From Methylomarinum sp050304855 (GTDB lineage: Bacteria > Pseudomonadota > Gammaproteobacteria > Methylococcales > Methylomonadaceae): a stretch of DNA of 37,400 bases. The DNA lies in assembly GCA_050304855.1 (NCBI GenBank), contig JBNLEI010000044.1, positions 1-37,400 of the forward strand, given 5' to 3'. A model generated the notes under the pieces. That model saw only the letters and a program-made list of their open reading frames with translations. It was not told where the DNA came from and ran no database searches. Of this stretch, positions 23,994-33,428 are shown piece after piece (positions within the stretch are counted from its first letter, which is position 1; each line of letters starts with the position of its first letter). Both the position numbers and the translations under genes were made by a program.

Positions 23994-26375
23994 CTACATG
24001 GATTTTAATTTTTCCAATGCAGACTTGGCCGCATCCAACCACTTGTACTGAGACTTATCCGCCGTCGCTTTTTCCAGTTCCAGCTTGGCTTCTTCGGTTC
24101 TTCCTTTCTCCAGATAAACCATGCCTAAATGATAGTGCATCTCTGGAATCACATTCTCTTTCTGGATCATGGTTTCCAAAACCGCGAGCGCTTCGTCGAT
24201 ATTGCCGTTTTTGAAATTAACCCAGCCGTAAGTATCTAAAAATGCCGGGTATTCCGAGTCTTTAAGCGACGAAACCAAAGTCAAAGCTCTCTCGACGTGT
24301 TTCTGGTCAGTACTCTCTGCCAACAATGCAGCTAGGTTGTTTACCGCCAATTGGTTATCAGGCAAAACGGTCAGCAATTTTTCATAAGCGGATATCGCCA
24401 TGTCGTTTTTTCCGGCGACGGTATTCAATATCCCGCTCTGCATTAACAAATCGGCACTTTCAGGAATTTTCTCCAGGCCTTGCTGGTAAACGGCAATTGC
24501 TTCATTCAATTGCTTCTGCAACAAATAGACCGATGCCAAATTACGATACCCAAGCTCGGCTTGAGGTTTCAATTCGACGACCTGTTTAAACAAACGCTCG
24601 GCATCGGCAAATTGTTTTTTCTGCCTGTATAATTCCGCGCGCATGGTCAATACAGCGGGATTTTGCGGATTCTTGGCTAAAGTATCGTCCAGCAGTGTTT
24701 CCGCATTTTTATCCTGTTTCATAGCCAAATAGCTGTTAACCAAACCAGCCAATACATCCGGCGCCGTTGGTTTGGTCACAAGGACTTTACCAAATTCCTC
24801 AACCGCCTCCTGATACTTCTGCTGCCCCAGATAAAGCTGAGCAAGCTTATAGTGAGGCAATTCGCCGGCTTCCGAATCCTCCATCAATTCATTAGCAATC
24901 GCTTCGGCTTTAACCCATTCCTGCCGTTTACCATATAAATCGATTAACATGACTGAAATATCCCGGTCATCCTTAAACATTGGCCGAATTTTTTCCAGCA
25001 ACTCAATAGCTCCTGTGTCATCCTGGCGTCTAACTTTGATACGCGCCAAATCTTTCGCCGCCACCAAATTTCTGGGATTAACCAATAGTACTTTTTCCAG
25101 CGATTCCTGCGCCAGCTCAACGTTATTGTTGTTTAGTTGGGCCGATGCCAACACCATCAAAGCTTGCTCAGACTCGGAGTTGTCCCTTAACACCGTTCTA
25201 GCATCCGCAATGGCGGCATCGAAATCCTTATCCCGCATCAGCATTGCCGCTCTTAACAGTAAGGCACGAGTATTGCGTGGATCCAGTTCGATCACTTCTT
25301 CCGCCAGTTTTCTCGCCTGTTCCCTTTCTCCTTGGGAATTCAGCAATTGCGCCAGCCGGTTGCGAGCATCGATGCCGGAAACGCCTAATTTATCGTCTTC
25401 AATAATTTGTTCCAGAATCTGGCGGATTTTTTCCGGCTGATCCTTGTATAAAGCCAACCTGGCAAACCTGAAACCGAAATTCTCGGGATTCTCACGTATC
25501 AAAGTTTCCAATTCTTTCTCGGTCTGTTCAACGCCCCGTTGGCGGGACAGGAAATCGATCAAAACAAATTTAGGTTGATCCTTCTCCGGTAATCTATTGA
25601 CCAGATTTTTTAAGATATCTTCTGCCTGATCGATTTTTTTATCACTGACATAGAGTTTGGCCAAATCGTAATAAAGCAATTCATTTTCCGGAAAACGCTG
25701 CAGCAAAGACTTGTACAATGTTTCCGCTTCGGTTTTATTCTTTTCGGCCAGCAAGATATTGACTTTTATCAGCGATAATTTCAGCTTATCGGGATGCGCG
25801 GTCAAAGCATTTTCAAGCACCTGTTTCGCGCCTGCTAAATCTTTTTCTTCACCCAGCATTTTTATCATCAGCAATGACGTATCATAATGACCGGGTTCGA
25901 CTTCCTGAGCCTGCGTCAGAAGCGCTTTCGCTTGTAATTTATCGTCTTTGGCCAAATATACGGTGGCTTTTAGGGCTAAAGCATCAGGATTTTTGGGCTG
26001 ACTAGCAAGCACCAAGTCAGCCTTTTCCAACGCCTTGTCGACTTCCTTACTGAACAGGAATAACTTACCGAGTTTTAACTGGGCTTCGTAATGATCCGGC
26101 TTCGCCTCGACAACAGCCGACAAGTTGCCGAACATTTTTCGCCAATCCTGGTTTTGTTCCGCGACCAGTGCCGTTAAATAACGCGCTTCGACATTTTTGG
26201 GATTGATTTGCAATACATTTTTCAGTTCGACCCGGACTTTTTCGTAATTCTCTTCATCGAAATAAGCCTGCGCCTTACTTAAATATTTCGCTTCCCGATC
26301 TTTAGCTCCTTCGCAACCGACCAAAAACAACAAACTCGCACCTAAAATCGATAGCAAAACTTTTCTAACTTGCAT
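23994..26375 (-). CDS. TPR-repeat lipoprotein of the exosortase system (PrsT-like)
   Basis: 793 residues. The N-terminus is a lipoprotein signal with lipobox LVGC, so the mature protein starts at C21 and is anchored in an envelope membrane. The rest consists of about twenty tetratricopeptide repeats, for example AQAYFDEENYEKVRVELKN, LLLRAAMLMRDKDFDAAIA and HYHLGMVYLEKGRTEEAKLE. This matches the giant TPR proteins (PrsT) regularly found with PEP-CTERM/VPLPA-CTERM exosortases and polysaccharide export genes, thought to act as an assembly scaffold. ATG 26375 has GAGG six bases upstream; longer starts at 26438 and 26387 lack this. It is the last gene of a minus-strand set with the glycosyltransferase and the exosortase. 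Confidence 0.86.
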   Translation of the reverse strand: MQVRKVLLSILGASLLFLVGCEGAKDREAKYLSKAQAYFDEENYEKVRVELKNVLQINPKNVEARYLTALVAEQNQDWRKMFGNLSAVVEAKPDHYEAQLKLGKLFLFSKEVDKALEKADLVLASQPKNPDALALKATVYLAKDDKLQAKALLTQAQEVEPGHYDTSLLMIKMLGEEKDLAGAKQVLENALTAHPDKLKLSLIKVNILLAEKNKTEAETLYKSLLQRFPENELLYYDLAKLYVSDKKIDQAEDILKNLVNRLPEKDQPKFVLIDFLSRQRGVEQTEKELETLIRENPENFGFRFARLALYKDQPEKIRQILEQIIEDDKLGVSGIDARNRLAQLLNSQGEREQARKLAEEVIELDPRNTRALLLRAAMLMRDKDFDAAIADARTVLRDNSESEQALMVLASAQLNNNNVELAQESLEKVLLVNPRNLVAAKDLARIKVRRQDDTGAIELLEKIRPMFKDDRDISVMLIDLYGKRQEWVKAEAIANELMEDSEAGELPHYKLAQLYLGQQKYQEAVEEFGKVLVTKPTAPDVLAGLVNSYLAMKQDKNAETLLDDTLAKNPQNPAVLTMRAELYRQKKQFADAERLFKQVVELKPQAELGYRNLASVYLLQKQLNEAIAVYQQGLEKIPESADLLMQSGILNTVAGKNDMAISAYEKLLTVLPDNQLAVNNLAALLAESTDQKHVERALTLVSSLKDSEYPAFLDTYGWVNFKNGNIDEALAVLETMIQKENVIPEMHYHLGMVYLEKGRTEEAKLELEKATADKSQYKWLDAAKSALEKLKSM

Positions 26376-26499
26376 TTTATTCCTCATTATTTTCACGGAT
26401 ACTCTGATTTTTTTATTCCCAATACCAGGGATACTCACCGTTTTCCTAATATAATTTTTTGACGACCGTTAAATATGCCAAATTCCTCCCGGGTCTTTG

Positions 26500-28116
26500 T
26501 CAGAACAAAGTCGGCCAAACCACCGCCATAATTAAAATGCCGGAGACTGCTGCCGTATATCTCGCCAACCTAAATTTGTACGCATCTCTGTGCAACAAAT
26601 ATTCCAGTGCATAAACCAAACATAACAACCTGAAAGTGACATGTTCGATGAACTTCATATCGATCAATAAGATAGCGGCAATCACAAACAACACCACCAG
26701 TACATCTTGCGTCGTCACCCTGAATTTACTTTTCCGGGTAACCCGAATCGCAATCGAGACTATCGCAATCAGCGCCAGCAAAAACAGATCCACCAACCAA
26801 TGAGTATGAATTTCCATTTCAGGAAATTCATGTCCCATCACATTGGCAAAGATTGCGGCGATATATACGCTGAACCGGACCCATATATCCTGAAAGGATC
26901 TCGGCAACAGGAAAAACATCAACAGCCCACACAGCATCAGCAAATAAGTCTCGTTTGCGAGAGCTGCCACGCGATCGATCAGGCAATAGAGTTGAGTTAC
27001 CAAAAAAATGGCTAACGACGCATTGATGTAATGTCGACAAAACTGGAACAACTTATCACTCCGCCAAATTGTCCCTCCCCTTCTTCTATCGCTACTATTC
27101 GCTTTATCCCGAAATCGCCAATGCGTTTCTGCTGCCCAATAAAAAAACAATAAAATTGAAGCCGAAATGATCAAATAAGTGCCGATAACCACGAAGTCAG
27201 AGGCATAGCGAAAAACCAGTGCGGAGGCCAAAAAAAGGCTTTGCAACAAATAAATCAAGCCGACCGCCTCGGCATGAGTGAAGCCGTATTCCATCAACCG
27301 GTGGTGAATATGTGTTTTATCAGGCGAAAAAGGGGATCTACCTGCGCGAATGCGACGCACCATGACCGTCAATGTATCGAGAATCGGCAGACCCAGCAGC
27401 AACAGGGGCAAAGCCGGATTCAAAGCCTGATTAATATCTTGGGTTAAATACACCGCCAGAAAAGCAGCCATAAAACCAAGAAATTGGCTCCCGGTATCGC
27501 CCATGAAAACGACCGCCGGATGGGTGTTGAACCATAAAAATCCTGCGATACCTCCGGCCACCGCCAAAGCGATCGCAGCCACGGCCAAACCGTCGACGTT
27601 AATCGCCAAAAAAGCTATCGCGGCAAATGTCATCAGCATAATACCCGCAGCCAAGCCATCCAGACCATCCGATAAATTAACCGCGTTGATCACGCCGATC
27701 GCGAAGAAAACCGTCAACGGAATAGTCAAAAAAAACGAACCGGTTTCAAGACCTGAGAACGGCAGAAAGGAGATGTAGATTCCTCCCGCCATCACACCGA
27801 AAACCGCTAAAAACTGGCCTAAAAATTTCCATTTGTAATTCAATTCGTAACGGTCGTCCAATAGCCCGAATAGAACGATAATACAGCTTCCGACAATCAA
27901 ACTGACAATTTCGCGTTGAACCGGCACATAGAGTAGAATCGCAATGATAGCGCCGACAGCCAGACCGACACCGCCGCAGCGGGGTATGGCCACAGCATGC
28001 ACCTTTCGTCCTCCCGGTTCATCTACCATATTCAGATGACCGGCGAAACGCATCAATACCGGGATCAGAGCAATACTGATTGCAACCGATATCACAAATA
28101 CAAAAAATAAAATCAT
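26500..28116 (-). CDS. WecA/MraY-family undecaprenyl-phosphate sugar-phosphate transferase with extra membrane domain
   Basis: 538 residues. The first 340 or so form a polyprenyl-phosphate sugar-1-phosphate transferase with family motifs GLLDDRYELNYKWK, NAVNLSDGLDGLAAG, FMGDTGSQFLGF and the DKTHIHHRL loop. It should start a glycan by attaching a sugar phosphate to undecaprenyl phosphate in the inner membrane. The remaining 200 or so residues add further membrane helices (for example LIAIVSIAIRVT and VLVVLFVIAAILLID) that are not part of the core enzyme; their role is unknown. It lies 20 bases after the exosortase gene on the same strand, so it likely builds the surface polymer that accompanies exosortase substrates. 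Confidence 0.9.
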   Translation of the reverse strand: MILFFVFVISVAISIALIPVLMRFAGHLNMVDEPGGRKVHAVAIPRCGGVGLAVGAIIAILLYVPVQREIVSLIVGSCIIVLFGLLDDRYELNYKWKFLGQFLAVFGVMAGGIYISFLPFSGLETGSFFLTIPLTVFFAIGVINAVNLSDGLDGLAAGIMLMTFAAIAFLAINVDGLAVAAIALAVAGGIAGFLWFNTHPAVVFMGDTGSQFLGFMAAFLAVYLTQDINQALNPALPLLLLGLPILDTLTVMVRRIRAGRSPFSPDKTHIHHRLMEYGFTHAEAVGLIYLLQSLFLASALVFRYASDFVVIGTYLIISASILLFFYWAAETHWRFRDKANSSDRRRGGTIWRSDKLFQFCRHYINASLAIFLVTQLYCLIDRVAALANETYLLMLCGLLMFFLLPRSFQDIWVRFSVYIAAIFANVMGHEFPEMEIHTHWLVDLFLLALIAIVSIAIRVTRKSKFRVTTQDVLVVLFVIAAILLIDMKFIEHVTFRLLCLVYALEYLLHRDAYKFRLARYTAAVSGILIMAVVWPTLF

Positions 28117-28136
28117 CCGTTTATCTGATCCGCGGA

Positions 28137-29735
28137 TTAACCCGGAATAAAGCTTTCCAGTTTCGGAAATACAACATCCAAAAATGCAGCCAGTTTATCG
28201 TCCGCCTCGGTTTCTCTGGCACCCTCCGGCAAGGCAACCACCAGTCTCACTAAAGCGCCGTCGGTGCGCTGTTGCGTCAACGCATCCCAAAATAAATACC
28301 ATTTCACCAAATATTCATTGGTGATTATCCGACCGCGCTGTTGAAACCAGTAATAAACCAATTGTCGGCTATCGCCCTTGCTAATGATTGCGCGATTCAC
28401 CCGTAAAACATCACCCCGGCCCGTCACGTGGGAACCGATACTACGTTGTTCGAACTTCCCGATACGCCAACCGTCTCCGGGCATGCAAGACTTGGGCGAA
28501 TGGGCGGAAGCACCCTTGCGTTGCGAGGAGTAGTAGGCCACATAAAAATTAACCGGCAAGCGATCTTCCGCGACGGAATAATTGCCTATGATGTAATCGT
28601 CAAATTTCAGGGCATCGATATAATTCTGTCCCATGCCCACCTCAACACCTTTCCATTTGCCAACCAGCAACGGAAAAGCGGCAAAGCGCTGTCGTTGTGG
28701 CATGCTGTCTTCCCTGTCACCAATTACGATGGTCGCCGGAGCCGCCAATACTAATAACAAACAAGCCGTCCAATAAGAATTAGAAGCTCTTCCCGTTTCC
28801 ATCGTCGATCGAGAATCAGCGAGGTTCCCCGTTGTGACAGGATCATTAGCAAGCCGAACTGGCCCGTCCACGATAAACACATCGGAAAATTGCTTACCGG
28901 GCATAAACAGTTTGACCAGCAGCCACATTTCGGCAAATAAAACTCCCAAGCAACCGATAAATATGATCCAACCTTCAAAATCGTGCAGAAAACCTTCAGC
29001 TTGTTCGATCCCCCAATACTCCACCAAAATACCGATCACGCCGATACGAAAACTGTTCATTAACACCGTGATCGGAAGTGTGGTTAAAAACACAACGACC
29101 CGCATCCAAAATTTGGCGCGAAAAAAATAGGCGCATAAAAAACCGAAACTGGTCAACGGAAACAGATACCGCAAACCGCTACAGGCTTCCACCACTTGCA
29201 GTTTATAGGAGCCTAAGTCGATGACATTACCCTGAAGAAAAACGCTGATATCGAACAAACGGATCACCGCCACGCCCAACTGTGACGAAACCAACTGCAA
29301 CTGGGAAGAGAGATTGTTGTATAGAAATGCCGGCAGGGGGATCATGAAAAACAAATAAGCCAGCGCGAACCCCAACAGACGCGCACCTTTCCATCCCACC
29401 AACGCCAGACACAGGCCGTATAGGATCAGCAAAAAAGCATATTGCGTCAGTACGTAGAGCGCCGCCAGCTCGCCCATCAAACCGATAATCAACCCCACGA
29501 GTACCAGCAAAATTCCCAGCCAGCTGCCTTGACCGACCAGTTGTTTTGATTGATCACGGTTTTTCCAAACAAACCAGCCCGAAATCACTGGAATCAAATA
29601 ACCGTGGCTGTACTCCTCGCTTTCCCACGCGTGAGCCATATAAACCAACGCATCGCTAAACATTACCCCAAGTAATAAAGCAATGAGGCAAAACGAAAAG
29701 TAGAGAGCGATATTTTGTTTGGTCGACCAATCCAT
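28137..29735 (-). CDS. xrtD: Exosortase fused to EpsI-like domain (VPLPA-CTERM type, XrtD)
   Basis: 532 residues. The first 300 or so form a polytopic exosortase with catalytic C185 in VVEACSGLRYL, R230 in MNSFRIGVIG and H251 in LHDFEGW. The C-terminal 200 residues (from about 320) are a periplasmic EpsI/DUF3485 domain with one anchor helix. It includes PSCMPGDGWR-like SPKSCMPGDGWRIG and YYWFQQRGRIITNEY. Such fusions process proteins bearing a C-terminal VPxPA-helix-basic signal. A matching substrate with VPVPA lies at 33470-34258. The assignment to the XrtD subgroup rests on this fusion and the substrate; other exosortase subgroups share the triad. The minus-strand ATG is at 29735-29733. Confidence 0.88.
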   Translation of the reverse strand: MDWSTKQNIALYFSFCLIALLLGVMFSDALVYMAHAWESEEYSHGYLIPVISGWFVWKNRDQSKQLVGQGSWLGILLVLVGLIIGLMGELAALYVLTQYAFLLILYGLCLALVGWKGARLLGFALAYLFFMIPLPAFLYNNLSSQLQLVSSQLGVAVIRLFDISVFLQGNVIDLGSYKLQVVEACSGLRYLFPLTSFGFLCAYFFRAKFWMRVVVFLTTLPITVLMNSFRIGVIGILVEYWGIEQAEGFLHDFEGWIIFIGCLGVLFAEMWLLVKLFMPGKQFSDVFIVDGPVRLANDPVTTGNLADSRSTMETGRASNSYWTACLLLVLAAPATIVIGDREDSMPQRQRFAAFPLLVGKWKGVEVGMGQNYIDALKFDDYIIGNYSVAEDRLPVNFYVAYYSSQRKGASAHSPKSCMPGDGWRIGKFEQRSIGSHVTGRGDVLRVNRAIISKGDSRQLVYYWFQQRGRIITNEYLVKWYLFWDALTQQRTDGALVRLVVALPEGARETEADDKLAAFLDVVFPKLESFIPG

Positions 29736-29845
29736 ATGTATTTAAAGTTTGATACTAAAATTTGGTTGTTTCACTGTTTAACGTAAACGCTATGAATCCT
29801 ATCTAGCCGGAATAAACTGACAGCGGCTACCGCCCATCGCAAACA

Positions 29846-32341
29846 TCAAAAAGAAAAGCCCCAGCGGACCGCTAAAGCCCCGTCACGCTCTAATTGATAA
29901 CCATGATAATCATGTTTGACGGGTTGCAACCATTCAACGCTGAAAGTATGCCCTGAAAATTCGCCCTCTGGCATGGATGCGCTCAACCCTATCCCTACAT
30001 CCCAAAACTGGCCGCCATAATTTTGTGGGAAATCAGTAGGGGCGGAAAGCAGGCTTTCACCGTTATATTGGCCTCTAACCGAACCTTGGGCAGTATAAAT
30101 GCCCCGAACGGAACCGGATAACCAAGGCAGAATTCTATATCCACCCCAAATTGAACCGGTAATTTCGTCGCCAAGCGCATAACCGCCTTTATTTCTGTGC
30201 TGAAGGCGCTTGATAGCATTCACTTGCCCCCCCCAAAACCAATCATCAACTTGACCGGTATAAGTCAAACTAGGTTTCAAATCCCATGTACCGCTACCCA
30301 ATTGCATGCCATAGCCTTGCAAATCAGTCCCTTCCAATCCATCTAACGTTGCGTCAATATTCGCAGTCGGAGCACTAATCCCAAGGCCAAAATGAACATG
30401 ATGATTAGGATTATCGAACAATTTAACCAAAGCCATGATCAATGTATCGCCGAGTCCTTCTGAAGCATGAGCGCCTTCATGCGCTTCTTCGGGATCCGCA
30501 CCCGGAAAAGCCACCATATCCATTTCCATACTGATAATCTGTGGCATTACCATAAGATTCAGCCAATCTGTCGGCGCATACATAAAATTGAACATATGCA
30601 TATGCATGATCATTTCCTTCGCTTTGGAACTGCACAACTTAGAACCACATGCGTTCGAAATGATGTCTTGGTCACTTGCGTTTCGCGTTCCATGGACGGT
30701 ATCGCCTGCTCTGTCTCCGTACATATATTGGTAACCGACCATCATGTCTCCTGCCTGTCCCAACATGTGCCCGGCCATAATACCAGCTGGAGGATGTCCA
30801 ACGTGATGCGCATGGTGATGCTCGTGTCCGTTCATAGTCAGTGAACGACCTAAGCTGGAAAGGTTGACCTGGAGATTCGCACTCAACAAGAACGAAGTAA
30901 TATCGGCATAGTCCTCTAATCCTCCACCGCCGAGCTTCAATGATCCTTTATGGATGTAATATTCAAATCCGGCCTCCAATGCAATCCCCTTGGCGAACTG
31001 TTTAGTGACCGATAAACCACTACTGATCTTGCCGAAACCGGATAAACGATAATCACTGGAATAATGCCCGTCAGCGCGAGGCTCTAGAAAATAAGGCGCA
31101 AAAAATGCAGCCTGAGATTGGGAATAGTAGCGAACATGAGGCGTAAGCGTTATACCTAACGGTAACGATTGGTACCAAGTCAATTCAAAAGTATGCGATT
31201 TGATTTTCCAACTATCTTTATAAAAGCGGTAGTTAAAATGTACCGATGCATCTAACGAAGGAATATGTTGATTCAGCTGGGTGGCAAAAAACCATTGATC
31301 CCGCGAATCGGGCCTTTTTTCTCTAAAAATATCGACTCCGACCACTTCCAAGTCTGTATACTTTGCCCAGTCGCCTTCAACCAGGGGCGTTTCCTTCAAT
31401 AAGTCGTAGTACTCCTCACTCGTTACCTCACCCCGTATATAAACAAATTTGTAAGGATTAGTCAGATATCCCCTTTGTGCGGTGTAGCCGGCATTAAGCT
31501 GCAACAATGTATTTTTAGATAAAATTTGCGAAACGCCCCAATTAAAACTGTTAAAAGTGCTTTTTTCATCAAGCACTTCGCTAAACCCGCTATGGTGACC
31601 GCTGCCATGCCCACCGCTTCGAGTGATTTCGTTACTGGTTAAAGCATATCCGGCCGACAAAGTCGTTAATTTATTATTTAGCTCCCAATTCACATTTCCC
31701 GAACCGAACGATGATTTAAAATCGGGTTCGTTAGAAAACCCGCCGCTCAATCCTAAAGTAACCGGCCCAAAATACAAATTAGCGCCTAAAACGGGCATAT
31801 TGCGGCTTTCGCGAGGCTGCTCGGCCAAGACCTGATGAGTCTTCGAATCTAAAACCGGCGTATCAACAAAGCCATCGATTGTTCTTATGTCCGCTTCTTT
31901 AAGCCAACGGGGAAGATCGGCCAAAAAGCCGGGCAGACCTTCTCGAAGCACTATTTCGTTTAATATTTCCGTTTTAATGACTGCCGCTTCATCTGAAAAC
32001 AATAACGGAGACGCCATATGCCAGGCTGCCTCGAATGACTGGGACGCTGCCGATATAATATCCGGCGCTGAATCCGGCACGCTGTAAAGCGGCGTAGCGC
32101 CGGCATAGGTATCAAAATCCGTGCTAAAGGTAAATTCCGCCCAATCGGCGAAAGGCACTATAAAATCACTATGGAAAACTTCCGCCCGCATACGGTTACC
32201 TTGTTCACGGTAATAACCGTATTGCGCGTTTCCTTCCGCTTCCGCTACCGGGATGGCCGCCTTCGCATTCATTCCCGGCAATCCGATAGCCGCCAAAGCC
32301 AACGCCTTAAGCGCTCCATTTTTTTTATCAATTGCAGCCAC
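29846..32341 (-). CDS. DUF3570-type outer-membrane protein with His/Met-rich C-terminal domain
   Basis: 831 residues with a signal peptide (ALKALALAAIGLPG, then NAKAA). Residues 30-500 contain many amphipathic strands (NLYFGPVTLGLSGGFS, LLQLNAGYTAQRGYL, FNYRFYKDSWKI) typical of a DUF3570 beta-barrel. At about residue 503 a second part begins with NGHEHHHAHHVGH, followed by GHMLGQAGDMMVGYQYMYG, MIMHMHMFNFMYAP and ISMEMDMV. This is the layout of another barrel family often annotated transporter, and it is His/Met-rich enough to suggest copper or other metal contact. It ends in a typical C-terminal Phe (GFSF). GTG 32341 has GGAGG five bases upstream (32347-32351), inside the DUF4266 gene; the two overlap by 14 bases. 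The two-part architecture may be a natural fusion. Confidence 0.8.
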   Translation of the reverse strand: MAAIDKKNGALKALALAAIGLPGMNAKAAIPVAEAEGNAQYGYYREQGNRMRAEVFHSDFIVPFADWAEFTFSTDFDTYAGATPLYSVPDSAPDIISAASQSFEAAWHMASPLLFSDEAAVIKTEILNEIVLREGLPGFLADLPRWLKEADIRTIDGFVDTPVLDSKTHQVLAEQPRESRNMPVLGANLYFGPVTLGLSGGFSNEPDFKSSFGSGNVNWELNNKLTTLSAGYALTSNEITRSGGHGSGHHSGFSEVLDEKSTFNSFNWGVSQILSKNTLLQLNAGYTAQRGYLTNPYKFVYIRGEVTSEEYYDLLKETPLVEGDWAKYTDLEVVGVDIFREKRPDSRDQWFFATQLNQHIPSLDASVHFNYRFYKDSWKIKSHTFELTWYQSLPLGITLTPHVRYYSQSQAAFFAPYFLEPRADGHYSSDYRLSGFGKISSGLSVTKQFAKGIALEAGFEYYIHKGSLKLGGGGLEDYADITSFLLSANLQVNLSSLGRSLTMNGHEHHHAHHVGHPPAGIMAGHMLGQAGDMMVGYQYMYGDRAGDTVHGTRNASDQDIISNACGSKLCSSKAKEMIMHMHMFNFMYAPTDWLNLMVMPQIISMEMDMVAFPGADPEEAHEGAHASEGLGDTLIMALVKLFDNPNHHVHFGLGISAPTANIDATLDGLEGTDLQGYGMQLGSGTWDLKPSLTYTGQVDDWFWGGQVNAIKRLQHRNKGGYALGDEITGSIWGGYRILPWLSGSVRGIYTAQGSVRGQYNGESLLSAPTDFPQNYGGQFWDVGIGLSASMPEGEFSGHTFSVEWLQPVKHDYHGYQLERDGALAVRWGFSF

Positions 32342-32561
32342 AACCGCCTCCGGCAGTACCTACCCCCCCTTGTGAAGATTCTTTACTATCAAAAACATGG
32401 TGGCGTAGTGCCGCGCGACTGGGGTTAGGAACAATCTGCATGTTTTTCTTTGCTAAGTTTCCCCGTTCCCATGGCGCGACAGAGCAACTCGAAATCAAAA
32501 CTTCAAAACCTAACATGATTAATAACAAGAAAATTCGAAACCTTTTTACAAAGTCAGACAT
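32328..32561 (-). CDS. DUF4266 lipoprotein
   Basis: 77 residues. A lipoprotein signal (LIMLGFEVLISSC, cysteine at residue 26) precedes the conserved DUF4266 core VAPWERGNLAKKNMQ, then NPSRAALRHHVFDSKESSQGG and a glycine-rich tail ending GGGCGCN at the extreme C-terminus. The role is unknown; the family is regularly found with DUF3570 and thioredoxin-like genes, as here. The start codon directly follows the stop of the thioredoxin gene. The two tail cysteines could be thiol-disulfide or metal-active and are an obvious client for the TlpA-like protein. Confidence 0.85.
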   Translation of the reverse strand: MSDFVKRFRIFLLLIMLGFEVLISSCSVAPWERGNLAKKNMQIVPNPSRAALRHHVFDSKESSQGGVGTAGGGCGCN

Positions 32562-33059
32562 TCAATTTTTTTCCTGCAAAAGCTTCAATACTCGCGCACG
32601 AATTTCTTCTTCGTCAGCGCGCCGAAATCCCAAATGTATGTAGCGAATTACACCTTTGCGATCGACAAAATACGATGACGGCATCGCCTTAACTTCGTAT
32701 TTCTGAGGGCAATCCCCTTGCACATCGCTTGCCATCACATAATCCACCGGATATGACTGCAAAAATTTTTTTGCATCTTCGAGATCTTCATCTACATTGA
32801 TAGCAATAATTTCAAAGCCTTGATCAAATAGATCGTTTCGCAAAGCGTTTAAAAAAGGCATTGATTGTTTACATGGCGCACACCAAGTAGCCCAAAAGTC
32901 TATTAACAATACCTTGTTTCTGTAATTTTCCAGATCCAACGGCCGGGTTGACTGAAGCATTTTTGCATCGCACTTCGGCGCCGGATCTTCGGTTTGAAGA
33001 GCAGCGCTTTGGGTGCTAATAAATAGAATCGAAAAAAAATAGATCAGCCGCATCATCAT
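32562..33059 (-). CDS. TlpA-like periplasmic thioredoxin
   Basis: 165 residues with a signal peptide (RLIYFFSILFISTQSAA). The thioredoxin fold has the redox motif WCAPC in LLIDFWATWCAPCKQSMPFL, the cis-proline loop AMPSSYFVDRKG, and an AhpC/TSA-like NVDEDLEDAKKFLQSYP insertion. Two further cysteines occur (PKCDAK, GDCPQ). It likely reduces or oxidises disulfides in the periplasm, probably for the DUF4266/DUF3570 pair with which it forms a tight operon. Three ATG codons in tandem (33059, 33056, 33053) leave the exact start open, and no Shine-Dalgarno sequence is visible. Confidence 0.9.
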   Translation of the reverse strand: MMMRLIYFFSILFISTQSAALQTEDPAPKCDAKMLQSTRPLDLENYRNKVLLIDFWATWCAPCKQSMPFLNALRNDLFDQGFEIIAINVDEDLEDAKKFLQSYPVDYVMASDVQGDCPQKYEVKAMPSSYFVDRKGVIRYIHLGFRRADEEEIRARVLKLLQEKN

Positions 33060-33086
33060 TACAACAAAACAAAAAACCTATTCTTT

Positions 33087-33102
33087 AGCAAAAATCGAAC
33101 CA
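33087..33102 (-). promoter_or_regulatory. Weak sigma-54-like promoter ahead of the thioredoxin operon
   Basis: On the minus strand the sequence reads TGGTTCGATTTTTGCT, with GG and GC ten bases apart as required for -24/-12 boxes, but with TT in place of CA after TGG. A start would fall about 17 bases before the first ATG of the TlpA-like gene. Confidence 0.33.
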
Positions 33103-33194
33103 AATAAGAAATAATTAAAACCTCCTGATAATTACAGTCTTGCCACGATCAATCCTTTGCCTTTTGCAGATAAGGGTTTTAGCAAAATCAGAAC

Positions 33195-33208
33195 TGCGAC
33201 ATATCGCA
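33195..33208. promoter_or_regulatory. Small dyad in the divergent region, possible activator site
   Basis: TGCGA (33195-33199), CATA, TCGCA (33204-33208) is a perfect short dyad between the divergent thioredoxin and VPLPA-CTERM genes, about 160 bases upstream of the sigma-54-like site at 33366. That is the usual range for an enhancer-binding protein site, but the dyad is short. Confidence 0.25.
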
Positions 33209-33365
33209 CATTATCATTGCGTTAAATAACATTGTTCAATTCCTTTATAATCATCCATCCCTCTCTAAAACCGCATTTCCATTATTTAACTTTAACCATT
33301 CCATGCCTTCGAACAGAAAGAGCACAATAAATTACAGTAATGGGCGATCAAATGAACAACTTAGA

Positions 33366-33381
33366 TGGCATTAATTTTGCG
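33366..33381 (+). promoter_or_regulatory. Sigma-54 (-24/-12) promoter-like site of the VPLPA-CTERM gene
   Basis: TGGCATTAATTTTGCG has TGGCA at -24 and TTGC at -12, with exactly ten bases between GG and GC, matching the sigma-54 consensus. It lies 104 bases before the ATG at 33470. Transcription would begin near 33392. Confidence 0.62.
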
Positions 33382-33428
33382 TAAGAGTCTCGTCCGGTTT
33401 CTTATATCCCCGGATCTCCCAACGAACC

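Noticed and set aside
23833..24051. Plus-strand 72-codon frame between the remnant and the TPR gene
   Set aside because: It runs across the terminator hairpin and into the TPR gene antisense, with no ribosome site or recognisable sequence.
30467..30844. Plus-strand frame rich in His and Met opposite the DUF3570 gene
   Set aside because: Its composition mirrors the repeated ATG/CAT codons of the true gene on the minus strand.
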